A stretch of DNA of 64,000 bases from Halioglobus sp. (GTDB lineage Bacteria; Pseudomonadota; Gammaproteobacteria; Pseudomonadales; Halieaceae), in the NCBI GenBank assembly GCA_020443345.1, contig JAGRIH010000007.1:1-64000 (forward strand), written 5' to 3'. The translations under genes and the position numbers were made by a program. Numbering within the stretch: the stretch's first letter is position 1; each line of letters starts with the position of its first letter. The notes below the pieces were generated by a model, which was not told the origin of the DNA, searched no databases, and saw only the letters and a list, made by a program, of their open reading frames with translations. This document shows positions 18,294-27,954 of the stretch, in pieces.

Positions 18294-19136
18294 TCAGTTT
18301 GCCAGCGGCCGCATGCGCAGGCTGTGTATCTTGCGCTGGTCGGCGTTGATCACCTTGAATTCGAACTGGTCGATCGTGGCGATTTCGTTGCGTGTCGGCA
18401 TGTGTCCCAGCGCCTGGATGACCAGGCCGCCGATGGTGTCGAAGTCCTCATCGCTGAACTGACTGCCGAAGTACTCGTTGAAATCCTCGATGGGTGTGAG
18501 CGCCTTGACGAAGAAATCGTCGCTGTCGATCTTGCGGATATAGCTGTCGGTTTCGGCGTCGGTTTCGTCCTCGATCTCCCCGACGATCTCTTCCAGCACG
18601 TCCTCGATGGTCACCAGGCCGGCGACGCCACCGTACTCGTCGATGACGACTGCCATGTGGTTGCGGTTTTCGCGAAATTCCCGCAGCAGGACGTTCAGAC
18701 GCTTGCTCTCGGGCACTACCGTGGTGGGGCGCAGCAGCGACTGTATCCTGAAATCGCTGTCGGCGTTGCTCAGTACCGGCAGCAGATCCTTGGCCAGCAG
18801 GATGCCGAGGATGTCGTCCGGGCTGTCGCCGATGACCGGGTAGCGGGAGTGCCCCGAGTGCGCGATGTGCGGCAGGATGTCTTCCAGCGACGATTCTGAC
18901 TTGATCACCACCATCTGCGCCCGGGGAATCATGATATCGCGCACCTGCATGTCGCTGACCTGCATGGCGCCCTCCATGATGCTGCGGGCGTCCTCGTCGA
19001 TGATGTCGTTTTCGACGGCTACCGAGAGCACATCCTGCAGATCCGTGCGCGTGCGCGGCTCCGTGGAAAACAGCAGCCCGATTTTGTCGATCCAGGACTT
19101 CTCCCCGGATTCGCCGCCCGCACGATCGTCACTCAT
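18294..19136 (-). CDS. corC: CorC/YbeX, CBS-domain protein
   Basis: A 280-residue soluble protein with two CBS domains (VRDIMIPRAQMVVI, GHSRYPVIGDSPDDILGILLAKDLL; then VVIDEYGGVAGLVTIEDVLEEIVGEIEDETD) and a C-terminal CorC_HlyC domain. It is tied to magnesium/cobalt efflux and ribosome metabolism. ATG 19136 overlaps the ybeY stop (ATGA); a GTG two codons earlier is possible. Confidence 0.93.
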   Translation of the reverse strand: MSDDRAGGESGEKSWIDKIGLLFSTEPRTRTDLQDVLSVAVENDIIDEDARSIMEGAMQVSDMQVRDIMIPRAQMVVIKSESSLEDILPHIAHSGHSRYPVIGDSPDDILGILLAKDLLPVLSNADSDFRIQSLLRPTTVVPESKRLNVLLREFRENRNHMAVVIDEYGGVAGLVTIEDVLEEIVGEIEDETDAETDSYIRKIDSDDFFVKALTPIEDFNEYFGSQFSDEDFDTIGGLVIQALGHMPTRNEIATIDQFEFKVINADQRKIHSLRMRPLAN

Positions 19137-19600
19137 GAGCACGCGCTCGCGCCGGTATAGGGGCAGGGGTAGTCGAGGTGTTTGAGAATGCTGCTTTCCA
19201 GCGCTTGCATGGTGCCCGCCTGTTCCTCGTCAGTGTGGTCGTAACCCAGCAGGTGCAGGGTGCCGTGAATCGTCATGTGGGCCCAGTGCGCGGCGAGGCT
19301 CGTGTGCTGTTCGCCGGCTTCGCGGCGCACCACCGGAGCGCAGATCACGATATCCCCGAGCAGCGGTAGTGCGAGCTGGGGAGGAAGATCTGCACAAAAA
19401 GACAGGACGTTGGTGGGGCCGGACCTGCCCCGGTACCTCTGGTTCAGCTGTGCCATTTCCGGGCTGTCGACCAGGCGCACCGCGATCTCGGCGTCGTCCC
19501 GCCGCTTTAGGTGGGACAGCGTTGCGGCGATCCAGCCGCGTATCTCATCTGCCGCCGGCACGGCTTCATCGCTGGCGTTCTGAATATCCACCCGCAGCAT
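19133..19600 (-). CDS. ybeY: YbeY, rRNA-maturation endoribonuclease
   Basis: A 155-residue zinc-dependent RNase needed for 16S rRNA 3'-end maturation. The metal-binding motif HGTLHLLGYDH is intact. ATG 19600 overlaps the phoH stop (TGATG); a GTG one codon before is also possible. It is coupled to corC downstream by ATGA. Confidence 0.95.
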   Translation of the reverse strand: MLRVDIQNASDEAVPAADEIRGWIAATLSHLKRRDDAEIAVRLVDSPEMAQLNQRYRGRSGPTNVLSFCADLPPQLALPLLGDIVICAPVVRREAGEQHTSLAAHWAHMTIHGTLHLLGYDHTDEEQAGTMQALESSILKHLDYPCPYTGASACS

Positions 19601-20619
19601 CACCGCCGGCTTTTATCCAGGGGGGTGGCCCTGTCCTCGTGGGTGTCGTAGGCCTCGACAATGCGCTGCACCAGGGGGTGGCGCACCACGTCGCTGTTGC
19701 CGAACCAGGTGAAGCCGATGCCGTCCACGCCCTCCAGTATGTTGCTGGCGTGGGTCAGGCCGGACTGGGAGCCGCGCGGCAGGTCGATCTGGGTGGCGTC
19801 GCCGGTAATTACGGCGGTCGAGCCGAAGCCGATACGCGTGAGGAACATTTTCATCTGCTCGCGCGTGGTGTTCTGCGCCTCATCCAGGATGATGAAAGCG
19901 TTATTCAGGGTGCGCCCGCGCATGAAGGCCAGCGGCGCCACCTCGATGATATTGCGCTCGATGTGCTTGTTCACCGTCTCGAAGCCGAGCATTTCATACA
20001 GTGCGTCGTACAGCGGTCGCAGGTAGGGGTCGATCTTCTGGCTCAGGTCGCCGGGCAGGAAGCCGAGTTTTTCACCGGCTTCCACGGCGGGGCGCACCAG
20101 CAGGATGCGCCGCACCTGGTCCTCCAGCAGCGCCTGCACGCCGCAGGCCACCGCCAGGTAGGTTTTGCCGGTACCGGCCGGACCTATGCCAAAATTGATA
20201 TCGCACTGCTTGATGGCGCGTACGTAGCCCTGCTGGTTCTTCCCCCGGGGCTTGATGGATGAGCGCTTGGTGCGGATGACCTGGAGGGCTTCCACCGCCG
20301 TGCCCTGATCCACCTCGGCCAGGTGTTCGAGCCCCGCCTGTTGCAGGTGCAGATGCAGGGACTCGGGGCTGAGGTTGACACCCTGGCAGACCTCGGCATA
20401 CAGGTGGATGAGCAGTTTGCGGCCCGCGGCGACATTGACCGCCGGGCCGCTCAGCCCAAAGCGGTTGCCGCGCGCGTCGATGCGGATACCCAGGCGCTGC
20501 TCGATCTGGCGCAGATGGGCATCCAGCTGACCGCACAGCGTAGCCAGGTGGCGCGGGTCGTTGGGTTCCAGAGAAAGACTTTGCTGCGTCGACTGTTGCG
20601 CGGAGGATTCGTTAGTCAA
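19600..20619 (-). CDS. phoH: PhoH-like ATPase (YbeZ)
   Basis: A 339-residue P-loop ATPase that works with YbeY in RNA metabolism. Walker A is GPAGTGKTYLA, Walker B region is AFIILDEAQNTT. An N-terminal KH-like segment (IRIDARGNRFGLSGP) is present. The start appears to be TTG 20619, with weak ribosome site. It lies 66 bp downstream of miaB and is coupled to ybeY. Confidence 0.93.
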   Translation of the reverse strand: MTNESSAQQSTQQSLSLEPNDPRHLATLCGQLDAHLRQIEQRLGIRIDARGNRFGLSGPAVNVAAGRKLLIHLYAEVCQGVNLSPESLHLHLQQAGLEHLAEVDQGTAVEALQVIRTKRSSIKPRGKNQQGYVRAIKQCDINFGIGPAGTGKTYLAVACGVQALLEDQVRRILLVRPAVEAGEKLGFLPGDLSQKIDPYLRPLYDALYEMLGFETVNKHIERNIIEVAPLAFMRGRTLNNAFIILDEAQNTTREQMKMFLTRIGFGSTAVITGDATQIDLPRGSQSGLTHASNILEGVDGIGFTWFGNSDVVRHPLVQRIVEAYDTHEDRATPLDKSRR

Positions 20620-20685
20620 TGTGCTGTGTCGCCACCAAGTGGGCTCGGCAAGTATTTCTTAAGGATATACCGGAATTCCCCAGCG

Positions 20686-22065
20686 TCAACCACCGCACGC
20701 GGCGGCGTGGCTGGTGTCCGGCGGGCTGTCACACAGCGTGCCGCGCAGGGAGTTGGGCAGGGCCTCGACAATGGCAACCTGTACGAACTGGCCGACGAGA
20801 CCGACGTCCGCGGCGCTGAAGTTCACCACGCGGTTGTTTTCGGTGCGCCCCTGCAACTGGCCCGGGTCTTTTTTCGAGACGCCGCTCACCAGTATGGTCT
20901 GCGTGCTGCCCACCATGCGCCGGCTGATGGTCTGGGCCTGCTGCAGGATGCGGGTCTGCAGGATCTGCAGGCGCCGTTTTTTGCTGTCCAGGTCGGTGGC
21001 ATCGGGCAGCTCCGCCGCCGGGGTGCCCGGGCGGGCGCTGTAGATGAAGCTGAATGAGGTGTCAAAACCGATATCCTCGATCAGTTTCATGGTCGCCGCG
21101 AAGTCCGCTGCGGTTTCCCCGGGAAAGCCGATGATGAAGTCCGAGGAGATGCTGATATTTGGCCGGATGGTGCGCAGGCGCCGGATCATGGATTTGTACT
21201 CCAGCGCCGTATGGCCGCGTTTCATGGCCATCAGGATGCGGTCGGCGCCGCTCTGTACCGGCAGGTGCAGGTGATCCACCAGTTGCGGAATCTCCCGGTA
21301 GGCCTCGATCAGTGCATCGGTAAACTCCACCGGGTGAGAGGTGGTGTAGCGAATGCGGCCGATGCCGGGAATGCGCGCCACGTAGTGCAGCAGCTCCGCG
21401 AAATCGATGAGTTCGCCCCGGTGGTCCTCGCCGCGGTAGGCGTTCACGTTCTGCCCGAGCAGATTGACTTCGCGCACCCCGCCGGCGGCCAGGTGGGCGA
21501 TTTCAGCAATGACATCGTCCAGCGGGCGGGATACTTCCTCGCCGCGGGTGTAGGGCACCACGCAGAAGGTGCAGTACTTGCTGCAGCCCTCCATGATGGA
21601 GACAAACGCGCAGGGGCCGTCCACCCGGGGCTCGGGCAGCCGGTCGAACTTCTCGATCTCCGGGAAACTCACGTCCACCACCAGGGTGCCGCCCGGACCG
21701 GTTTGCGCCGTGCGCTGCGCCATCATCTGGGGCAGCCGGTGCAGGGTTTGCGGTCCGAACACCAGGTCCACATAGGGTGCGCGGCGTCCGATTTCGGCGC
21801 CCTCCTGGCTCGCCACGCAGCCGCCCACGCCGATCAGCAGGTCGGGTTTCCTGCTTTTCAGGCGCCGCCAGCGCCCCAGTTGATGGAACACCTTTTCCTG
21901 GGCTTTTTCCCTTATGGAACAGGTATTTAACAATAGTACGTCGGCGTCTTCCGGGTCGTCCGTGGGCACCAGGCCGTGGCTTTGCTGCAACAGGTCGCGG
22001 ATCCGCGACGAGTCGTACTCGTTCATCTGGCAGCCATGCGTCTTGATGTACAGCTTTTTGCTCAC
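20686..22065 (-). CDS. miaB: tRNA-2-methylthio-N6-dimethylallyladenosine synthase
   Basis: A 459-residue radical-SAM methylthiotransferase: N-terminal MTTase domain ([11 protein letters not shown]), the CxxxCxxC cluster in [15 protein letters not shown], and a C-terminal TRAM domain. It modifies A37 of tRNAs reading UNN codons. GTG start 22065. It heads the miaB-phoH-ybeY-corC-lnt block conserved in gammaproteobacteria. Confidence 0.95.
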   Translation of the reverse strand: MSKKLYIKTHGCQMNEYDSSRIRDLLQQSHGLVPTDDPEDADVLLLNTCSIREKAQEKVFHQLGRWRRLKSRKPDLLIGVGGCVASQEGAEIGRRAPYVDLVFGPQTLHRLPQMMAQRTAQTGPGGTLVVDVSFPEIEKFDRLPEPRVDGPCAFVSIMEGCSKYCTFCVVPYTRGEEVSRPLDDVIAEIAHLAAGGVREVNLLGQNVNAYRGEDHRGELIDFAELLHYVARIPGIGRIRYTTSHPVEFTDALIEAYREIPQLVDHLHLPVQSGADRILMAMKRGHTALEYKSMIRRLRTIRPNISISSDFIIGFPGETAADFAATMKLIEDIGFDTSFSFIYSARPGTPAAELPDATDLDSKKRRLQILQTRILQQAQTISRRMVGSTQTILVSGVSKKDPGQLQGRTENNRVVNFSAADVGLVGQFVQVAIVEALPNSLRGTLCDSPPDTSHAAACGG

Positions 22066-22257
22066 GGGCTCTCTGGGGCGGCTGTTGCGCCGAATCTGGT
22101 CTACGCTGAAAACGGGCGGGGATTATACCCGGTAGGGCGGTTGGTGCGCGAGGGCTGTTGAGTGGTATTCTGCCGCCACGGTGGTACCATTGCCGCCCCC
22201 GGGAATCTGGCGCTGCCGGGGCTGCTCCTTCGGGGGTCACGACTGCACGAGGAAACA

Positions 22258-22599
22258 ATGGCCAACCAACCTGTCTACAAGGTGATCTTCCAGAACGGCA
22301 ACCAGGTGTTTGAGGTCTTTGCGCGACAGATTTACCAGAGCGATATGTGGGGCTTTGTCGAGGTCGAGGAATTCGTGTTCGGCGAGCGCTCTCAGATACT
22401 CGTGGATCCGGCCGAAGAAAAACTCAAGAACGAATTCAGCGGGGTCAAGCGCAGCTACATTCCGCTACAGGCGATTATCCGCATCGATGAAGTGGACAAG
22501 GAGGGCAGCGCCAAGGTGTCGCCGGCCAGCGCTGATGGCAAGGTGGCCAGCTTTCCCTTTCCCGGCACGCGGCCGGGCCACAAGGGCAGCGAGGAATAG
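22258..22599 (+). CDS. DUF1820 family protein
   Basis: A 113-residue soluble protein of the DUF1820 family, function unknown. The conserved part is PVYKVIFQNGNQVFEVFARQ, DMWGFVEVEEFVFG and IPLQAIIRIDEVDKEG; the tail is a flexible Ser/Gly-rich stretch. ATG 22258 has GAGGAAAC 4 bp upstream, which decides it over a start at 22162. It stands alone, divergent from miaB and convergent with the aminotransferase. Confidence 0.85.
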   Translation: MANQPVYKVIFQNGNQVFEVFARQIYQSDMWGFVEVEEFVFGERSQILVDPAEEKLKNEFSGVKRSYIPLQAIIRIDEVDKEGSAKVSPASADGKVASFPFPGTRPGHKGSEE

Positions 22600-22636
22600 C
22601 GGGCGGGGTGTGCAGCGCGGCACAGCGGCTGCCGCG

Positions 22637-23914
22637 CTACGACCCCAGGCGTTGCCGCACGGACGCCAGCTTGACGCAGACGGCAAACGCGTCCGCCGCA
22701 GCCTGTACGTCTCTCAAAGACGGGAAAGTTGGCGCCAGGCGAATGTTGCTGTCGACGGGGTCCCGGCCATAGGGGAAAGTGGCCCCGGCCGGAGTTAGCC
22801 GCACCCCGATACCCTGCGCCAGGCGCACCACTTCCCCGGCGAGCCCCGGCAGGGTGTCGAAGGAGATGAAATAGCCGCCGCGCGGCGCGGTCCAACTGCC
22901 CATGCCGGTGCCGCCCAGTTCCCGTTCGAGGGTATCCAGCACCGCCTCGAAGCGCGGGCGGATCAGTGCGGCATGCCGCGCCATGTGCACATCGATGTTG
23001 GCCCGATCCTGGAGAAAGCGCACGTGGCGCAACTGGTTGACCTTGTCCGGGCCGATGGTCTGGAAAGCCAGGTGCGCACGCAGCGTCTCGAGATTCTCCG
23101 GGCTGCTGCCCAGAAACGCCACGCCCGCGCCGGCGAAAGTGATTTTCGAGGTGGAGCCGAACTGGAACACGCCGTCCCCGGTGCCGTGCCGCCGGATGTG
23201 CGCGGCGATGGAGGCGAGCTGCGGGGCGTCCTCGTACAGTGCGTGCACGGCGTAGGCGTTGTCCCACATGACGATAAAGTGCTGCGCCGCCGCCAGCGGC
23301 AGGCGCGCCAGCCGTTCCACCGTGGCGTCGCTGTACACACAGCCGGTGGGGTTGGCAAAGCGCGGCACGCACCAGATGCCCCGGATCGATTCGTCGTCCT
23401 CGACCAGCGCTTCCACCGCGTCCATATCGGGCCCGCTGTCCAGCATGGGCACGGTGATCATCTCGATACCCAGGTGTTCGCAGATGGCGAAGTGCCGGTC
23501 GTAGCCGGGGCTGGGGCAGAGGAATTTCACCGTGTCGCTGTTGCCCCAGGCCGATGGCGGGCCGCGCAAGCCCTCGCTGAGGGCAAATTCGACCACCTGG
23601 TACATCAGGGTGAGGCTGGAGTTGCCCCCCACCAGCAGCTCGTTGGCCGGCAGGTCCAGCACGGCGGCAAACAGGGCCCTGGCCTCGGGCAGCCCGTCCA
23701 GCCCGCCGTAGTTGCGCACGTCGGTGCCGTCCGCCGCCCGGAAGTCGCCCTGCAGGATGCCGTCCAGGGCATCCGCCAGCGCCACCTGTTCGGTGCCCGG
23801 CTTGCCGCGGGTGAGGTCCAGGGACAGGTTCAGTGCCTTGAGTTTGCCGTACTGGCCCTGCAGTGCGTCCAGTTGCGATGCCAGGTCCGCGGCTGACAGT
23901 TGATCGATATGCAC
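22637..23914 (-). CDS. PLP-dependent aminotransferase (type Ic aspartate-aminotransferase-like)
   Basis: A 425-residue class I fold aminotransferase resembling the Asp_aminotransf (PF12897) group. Visible features: DLTRGKPG near the N-terminus, CPSPGYDRHF, FANPTGCVYS, WDNAYAVHAL and the PLP lysine in GSTSKITFAGAGVAF. The C-terminal RLTPAGATFPYGRDP is typical of this group. GTG 23914 is chosen because GAGG lies 8 bp upstream (GAGGAAAACCGG). It is a single gene; substrate likely aspartate or another amino acid donor. Confidence 0.82.
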   Translation of the reverse strand: MHIDQLSAADLASQLDALQGQYGKLKALNLSLDLTRGKPGTEQVALADALDGILQGDFRAADGTDVRNYGGLDGLPEARALFAAVLDLPANELLVGGNSSLTLMYQVVEFALSEGLRGPPSAWGNSDTVKFLCPSPGYDRHFAICEHLGIEMITVPMLDSGPDMDAVEALVEDDESIRGIWCVPRFANPTGCVYSDATVERLARLPLAAAQHFIVMWDNAYAVHALYEDAPQLASIAAHIRRHGTGDGVFQFGSTSKITFAGAGVAFLGSSPENLETLRAHLAFQTIGPDKVNQLRHVRFLQDRANIDVHMARHAALIRPRFEAVLDTLERELGGTGMGSWTAPRGGYFISFDTLPGLAGEVVRLAQGIGVRLTPAGATFPYGRDPVDSNIRLAPTFPSLRDVQAAADAFAVCVKLASVRQRLGS

Positions 23915-24184
23915 CCGGTTTTCCTCGCGTAGTGGGGCTTGACCGGCGCCGTCGGGCGCCCGCCACCGCGAGTATACAGACACCATGGACAGGCGAACAG
24001 GCACTGGCACAGCCCGGCGGCAAGTGCTCCGCGGCGCGCTGTGCTATCGCCGTCGCGTCGGCTTCGCGCTATCCTCAGGCCCCTGTACCCCGGCGGAGCC
24101 ACTGCGGCGCGATTGCACGGTGACCCGCGCGGCACGGCGGTGCAGGCGCTGTTGCCAAGGCCCACACGACGCAGGAGGTGAACC

Positions 24185-24850
24185 GTGTACATCGACCCGC
24201 TGCTGCTGCCGCGTTATCTGCTCTACCTGTCCGCCGTGGCGACGCTGTCGGGTCTCCTGCTGGCGGCGCGTGCGGCGCCCTGGGGCGCCCTGTACCGCGT
24301 GCCGCAACGCATGCACCTCCTCGCCGGCGGCGCGGTCTGCTGTCTGCTGCTGTGGCTGTTGAGCATCCGTTTTGACGACGGCCTGCTGGTGCACCTGACA
24401 GGCATGGCCGCGCTGACCATGGTATTGGGTGTGTCGCTGGCGCTGCTGGCCGGTGCCGCGGCTGCGCTGGGCCTTGCCCTGTTCAAGGGGCTCAGCCCGG
24501 CCGGGTTGCCCCTGGCCTGGCTGCTCAGTGTGCTGGTGCCGGTACTGGTGACACACCTGCTGGTGCAGTGGCTGCGCCGCTGCCCGCTGCGCAACCCCGT
24601 TGTCTATATTCTCGGCGCGGGTTTTTTTGGTGCCGCGCTGGGTGTCCTGCTGATCGCTCTGTGCGCCGTGGGGGTTTTCTGGCTGGCGGGCTTGCAGACC
24701 TGGCTGGAGGCCGCCCGCCAGTCCTGGCCGCTGCTGCTGTTGCTGATGTTCTCGGAGGGTTTCGTCAACGGTACCTGTGCTGCCGCACTGGTTACGTTTC
24801 AACCGGACTGGCTGCGCGCCTACGACGAGGCGTTTTTCCTCGGCGATTGA
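24185..24850 (+). CDS. CbiM-like energy-coupling-factor ABC transporter permease
   Basis: A 221-residue, very hydrophobic protein with six to seven membrane segments and little else: PLRNPVVYILGAGFFGAALG and LLMFSEGFVNGTCAAALVTFQPDWL match the COG3235/CbiM-like group of predicted permeases. GTG 24185 has GGAGGT 8 bp upstream. No ECF ATPase or T component is adjacent, so it may act alone or with partners elsewhere; metal (Ni/Co) transport is a family-based guess. Confidence 0.65.
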   Translation: MYIDPLLLPRYLLYLSAVATLSGLLLAARAAPWGALYRVPQRMHLLAGGAVCCLLLWLLSIRFDDGLLVHLTGMAALTMVLGVSLALLAGAAAALGLALFKGLSPAGLPLAWLLSVLVPVLVTHLLVQWLRRCPLRNPVVYILGAGFFGAALGVLLIALCAVGVFWLAGLQTWLEAARQSWPLLLLLMFSEGFVNGTCAAALVTFQPDWLRAYDEAFFLGD

Positions 24851-24964
24851 GGTCGCGGCCTGCGCGGCGGGGATATCTGCTATATTGGGTCGTCGCCAGC
24901 ACCGCACCTGTCGGGCGATGTCCGGGTGGGCGGTGTAATTTCCACTGAGCCAGGAGAGCGCGTC

Positions 24965-26653
24965 GTGAGCAACCAGCCTGATGATCCCCGCCGTCGTTAT
25001 TCCGCCCCGGTAGTGGATGGCGTAAACAGGGCGGCCAGTCGCGCCATGTTGCGGGCGGTGGGCTTTGACGATGAAGATTTCGCCAGGCCCCAGGTGGGCA
25101 TCGCCTCGACCTGGAGCCAGGTGACGCCCTGCAACAGCCACATCGACGAACTGGCGGCGGTGGCGCGCGGCGGGGTCGATGCCGCCGGCGGCAAGGGCGT
25201 GATCTTCAACACGATCACCATTTCCGACGGTATCGCCAACGGTACCGAGGGCATGAAGTACTCACTGGTATCCCGGGAAGTGATTGCAGACTCCATTGAA
25301 ACCGTCGCCGGCTGTGAGGGTTTCGATGGCCTGGTGGCGATCGGTGGCTGCGACAAGAACATGCCGGGCTGTCTGATGGCGATGGCGCGCCTCGACCGCC
25401 CCGGGGTGTTTGTCTACGGCGGCACCATCCTGCCGGGAAAGGGGCACACGGACATTATCTCGGTGTTTGAGGCGGTCGGCGCGCACGCCAGAGGCGATCT
25501 GTCGCTGCTCGACGTAAGGCAGGTGGAGGACACCGCGATCCCCGGCCCCGGCGCCTGTGGCGGCATGTATACCGCCAATACCATGGCCTCCGCCATCGAG
25601 GCGCTGGGCATGAGCCTGCCGGGCAGTTCGGCCCAGAACGCCGTGTCCGCCGACAAGCGCGAGGACTGCCGGGCGGCCGGCGGCGCCGTGCTGGAGCTGC
25701 TGGCGCGGGATATCCGGCCATCGCGCATCATGACCCGGTCGGCCTTTGAAAATGCCATCACCGTGGTCATCGCCCTGGGCGGTTCCACCAATGCGGTGCT
25801 GCATTTGATTGCGATGGCCCATACCGTGGGCGTCGAGCTGAACCTGGACGATTTCACGCGCATTGGCCGGCGCGTGCCGGTGGTGGCCGACCTGCGCCCT
25901 AGCGGCCGGTACATGATGAGTGAACTGGTGGCCATCGGCGGTATCCAGCCGCTGATGACAATGCTGCTGGAGGCCGGGTTGCTGCACGGCGACTGCCTGA
26001 CGGTGACCGGCAATACGCTGGCGGAGAACCTCGCCGGCGTCGCGCCCTATCCCGCCGGCCAGCAGATCATCGTGCCGCTGGATAAACCGATCAAGAGCGA
26101 GAGCCACCTGCGGATTCTCTACGGCAATCTGGCCCCCGATGGCGCGGTGGCCAAGATCACCGGCAGGGAGGGTACGCACTTCACCGGTCGCGCCCGCGTC
26201 TTTGGTTCGGAGGAGGAGGCCCAGGCGCGCATCCTGGACGGTACCGTGGTGGCCGGCGATGTGCTGGTCATTCGCTACGAGGGGCCGCGCGGCGGGCCGG
26301 GCATGCGCGAAATGCTGTCTCCCACTTCGGCAATCATCGGGCGCGGCCTGGGCGGCGACGTGGCGCTGATCACCGACGGGCGCTTCTCCGGCGGCAGCCA
26401 CGGCTTCGTGGTCGGCCATATCACCCCGGAGGCTTTTGACGGGGGGCCGATCGCCCTGGTGGAGGATGGCGACGAGATCGTCATCGACGCCGTCGCCGAC
26501 AGCATCGATCTCAAGGTGGACGCGCGGGAACTGGAGCGCCGCCGCAGCGCCTGGCACCGGCCGGCGCCGCGCTATCGCCGCGGCGTGCTGGCCAAGTATG
26601 CCCGCACGGTCAGCTCCGCCGCCACCGGCGCGGTGACCGACCTTCCAGCTTGA
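24965..26653 (+). CDS. ilvD: Dihydroxy-acid dehydratase
   Basis: A 562-residue IlvD/Edd enzyme catalysing the dihydroxy-acid dehydration step of valine, leucine and isoleucine synthesis. Cluster cysteines are in [20 protein letters not shown] and [14 protein letters not shown]; the C-terminal [16 protein letters not shown] is the family signature. GTG 24965 has AGGAGAG upstream and gives [16 protein letters not shown]; a longer start at 24926 is not supported. Confidence 0.95.
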   Translation: MSNQPDDPRRRYSAPVVDGVNRAASRAMLRAVGFDDEDFARPQVGIASTWSQVTPCNSHIDELAAVARGGVDAAGGKGVIFNTITISDGIANGTEGMKYSLVSREVIADSIETVAGCEGFDGLVAIGGCDKNMPGCLMAMARLDRPGVFVYGGTILPGKGHTDIISVFEAVGAHARGDLSLLDVRQVEDTAIPGPGACGGMYTANTMASAIEALGMSLPGSSAQNAVSADKREDCRAAGGAVLELLARDIRPSRIMTRSAFENAITVVIALGGSTNAVLHLIAMAHTVGVELNLDDFTRIGRRVPVVADLRPSGRYMMSELVAIGGIQPLMTMLLEAGLLHGDCLTVTGNTLAENLAGVAPYPAGQQIIVPLDKPIKSESHLRILYGNLAPDGAVAKITGREGTHFTGRARVFGSEEEAQARILDGTVVAGDVLVIRYEGPRGGPGMREMLSPTSAIIGRGLGGDVALITDGRFSGGSHGFVVGHITPEAFDGGPIALVEDGDEIVIDAVADSIDLKVDARELERRRSAWHRPAPRYRRGVLAKYARTVSSAATGAVTDLPA

Positions 26654-26794
26654 TCGGGCAGTGCCTTCCCGGCGCGCGCGCCGCCAAAGTGGCACCGCTT
26701 GCCCCGGGTTAACGGCGCGCTTATGCTGGGGCCTGTCGGCCCCGGGGGCGCGTCACCGGGCGCAGGGGGAAATCGAGGCTGGTATTTCGCGTGT

Positions 26795-26890
26795 TTGGGG
26801 CGCACAGCGGTATCCGTGTGATGAAAACACGTAAAAAACTACACCTATCTCCCGACGCGGCAGTAGAATCGTCCCGAGCCTGACCGGCTC
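26795..26890 (+). repeat. 96-bp intergenic element, copy B (upstream of DUF1993 gene)
   Basis: Second copy of the element at 10450-10545: 96 bp, no gaps, 73 matches by my count. It ends 35 bp before the DUF1993 start codon and points the same way as copy A relative to its gene. The invariant CAGTAGAATC could be a -10-like TAGAAT, but I see no matching -35 at 17 bp in either copy. Confidence 0.7.
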
Positions 26891-26925
26891 GTGGACCGTG
26901 TGTTGACCAATTGCAGGATTTTGTC

Positions 26926-27432
26926 ATGACCATTTCCATGTACCAGGCCAGTGTGCCGCGCCTGGCGAACGTGCTGGGCAATCTCTGCGCTATCCTGGAC
27001 AAGGCGCAGGCCCATATCGACGCGCGCAATATCAATGAATCCGCGCTGATGAATTATCGCCTGGCACTCGACATGTACCCCTTCTCCAAGCAGGTGCAGA
27101 TTGCCTGCGACAAGACCAGGAGCGTGGTGGCGCTGCTGGCGGGACTGGAGGTACCCTACTATGAGGACAACGAGCAGACGCTGGCGGAGCTGCAGGTGCG
27201 CATCGCCAGGACCATCGACTTTATCCAGAGCGTGGCGCCGCAGCAGATCGACGGCACCGAAGATAACGACATTGTGCTCAAGGTGACGCGCGAGGAAGTC
27301 TGTTACAAGGGCATGCAGCTCCTGCTGGGGCACTCGCTGCCCAACGTCTACTTCCACACCGTCACCGCCTACAATATCCTGCGCCACAACGGCGTCGACG
27401 TCGGCAAGCGCGATTTCCTCGGCAATCCCTGA
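26926..27432 (+). CDS. DUF1993 family protein
   Basis: A 168-residue helical protein of the DUF1993 family (DinB-like four-helix fold by family inference). Signature segments are PRLANVLGNLCAILDKAQAH, YPFSKQVQIACDKTRS, and the C-terminal PNVYFHTVTAYNILRHNGVDVGKRDFLG. Members often respond to stress; activity is unknown. ATG 26926 is preceded by AGGAT. It follows the 96-bp element and is likely monocistronic. Confidence 0.85.
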   Translation: MTISMYQASVPRLANVLGNLCAILDKAQAHIDARNINESALMNYRLALDMYPFSKQVQIACDKTRSVVALLAGLEVPYYEDNEQTLAELQVRIARTIDFIQSVAPQQIDGTEDNDIVLKVTREEVCYKGMQLLLGHSLPNVYFHTVTAYNILRHNGVDVGKRDFLGNP

Positions 27433-27592
27433 GCGCGCGCGGGTGCCGGTGCGGCGCCAAGGGGCTGCTCGGCGTGCCGAGCGTGCGGTTGCACGTCGCG
27501 CGCTGATCGGCCTTGCGCTACACATCGGCACAGCTCGGCAGCGAACTGGCTCACACTGCGCAGATTGTGCTGAGTTCGTAGCCATTGTTTGA
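27433..27592. other. GC-rich spacer before the carrier-protein operon
   Basis: It holds a perfect CTCGG-CGTG-CCGAG hairpin (27468-27481) without a T-run, perhaps a Rho-assisted end for the DUF1993 transcript. No gene seen. Composition becomes more AT-rich towards 27590, where the operon promoter is expected. Confidence 0.35.
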
Positions 27593-27621
27593 TTGGCATT
27601 GATCGAAATTCACGCTAACGT
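27593..27621 (+). promoter_or_regulatory. Candidate promoter of the carrier-MBOAT-ligase-dehydrogenase operon
   Basis: TTGGCA (27593-27598) and TAACGT (27616-27621) are spaced by exactly 17 bp. The -35 is one mismatch from consensus, the -10 is poor. It leaves a 5' leader of about 35 bp before the carrier-protein ATG. No other candidate in the 230-bp upstream region looked better. Confidence 0.35.
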
Positions 27622-27661
27622 AAACACAGATTACTCAGACATGGCAGGTAGAGGGGTACCA

Positions 27662-27916
27662 ATGGACATCAGGGAATCAATCCGTTCCTACATTCTGGCA
27701 GAGTTCCTTCCGGGCGAAGACCCGGCCAACCTGGAAGACACCACCCCCCTGATCGCCTCAGGCATCCTGGACTCCCTGGCCACCATGAGGCTGGTCGGCT
27801 TTATCGAAGAAGAATTCTCCGTCGAAATCGGCCCACATGAAACAGACCCGGAGTATATCGGAACCATCGATTCCATAGAGCGCCTGGTCAGGTCCAAACT
27901 GGATGGCGCACGATAA
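27662..27916 (+). CDS. Stand-alone acyl/peptidyl carrier protein
   Basis: An 84-residue carrier protein. The phosphopantetheine attachment motif GILDSLAT places the modified serine at residue 38, and the following FIEEEFSVEIGP helix is typical of DltC/PltL-like carriers rather than of fatty-acid AcpP. The start ATG 27662 has AGAGGGGTACC upstream. It opens a four-gene operon with MBOAT-SGNH (38-bp gap), adenylation enzyme and dehydrogenase. Its inferred job is to hold an amino-acyl group, probably proline and then pyrrole-2-carboxylate, as a thioester. Confidence 0.9.
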   Translation: MDIRESIRSYILAEFLPGEDPANLEDTTPLIASGILDSLATMRLVGFIEEEFSVEIGPHETDPEYIGTIDSIERLVRSKLDGAR

Positions 27917-27954
27917 ACCACCTATCATGAACGTCGACTGACAGGAGATCTATC

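Noticed and set aside
22455-24023. Long minus-strand frame of 522 codons overlapping the aminotransferase
   Set aside because: Its product is low-complexity Arg/Gly/Ala-rich, typical of a GC-rich shadow frame; the aminotransferase frame has all catalytic motifs.
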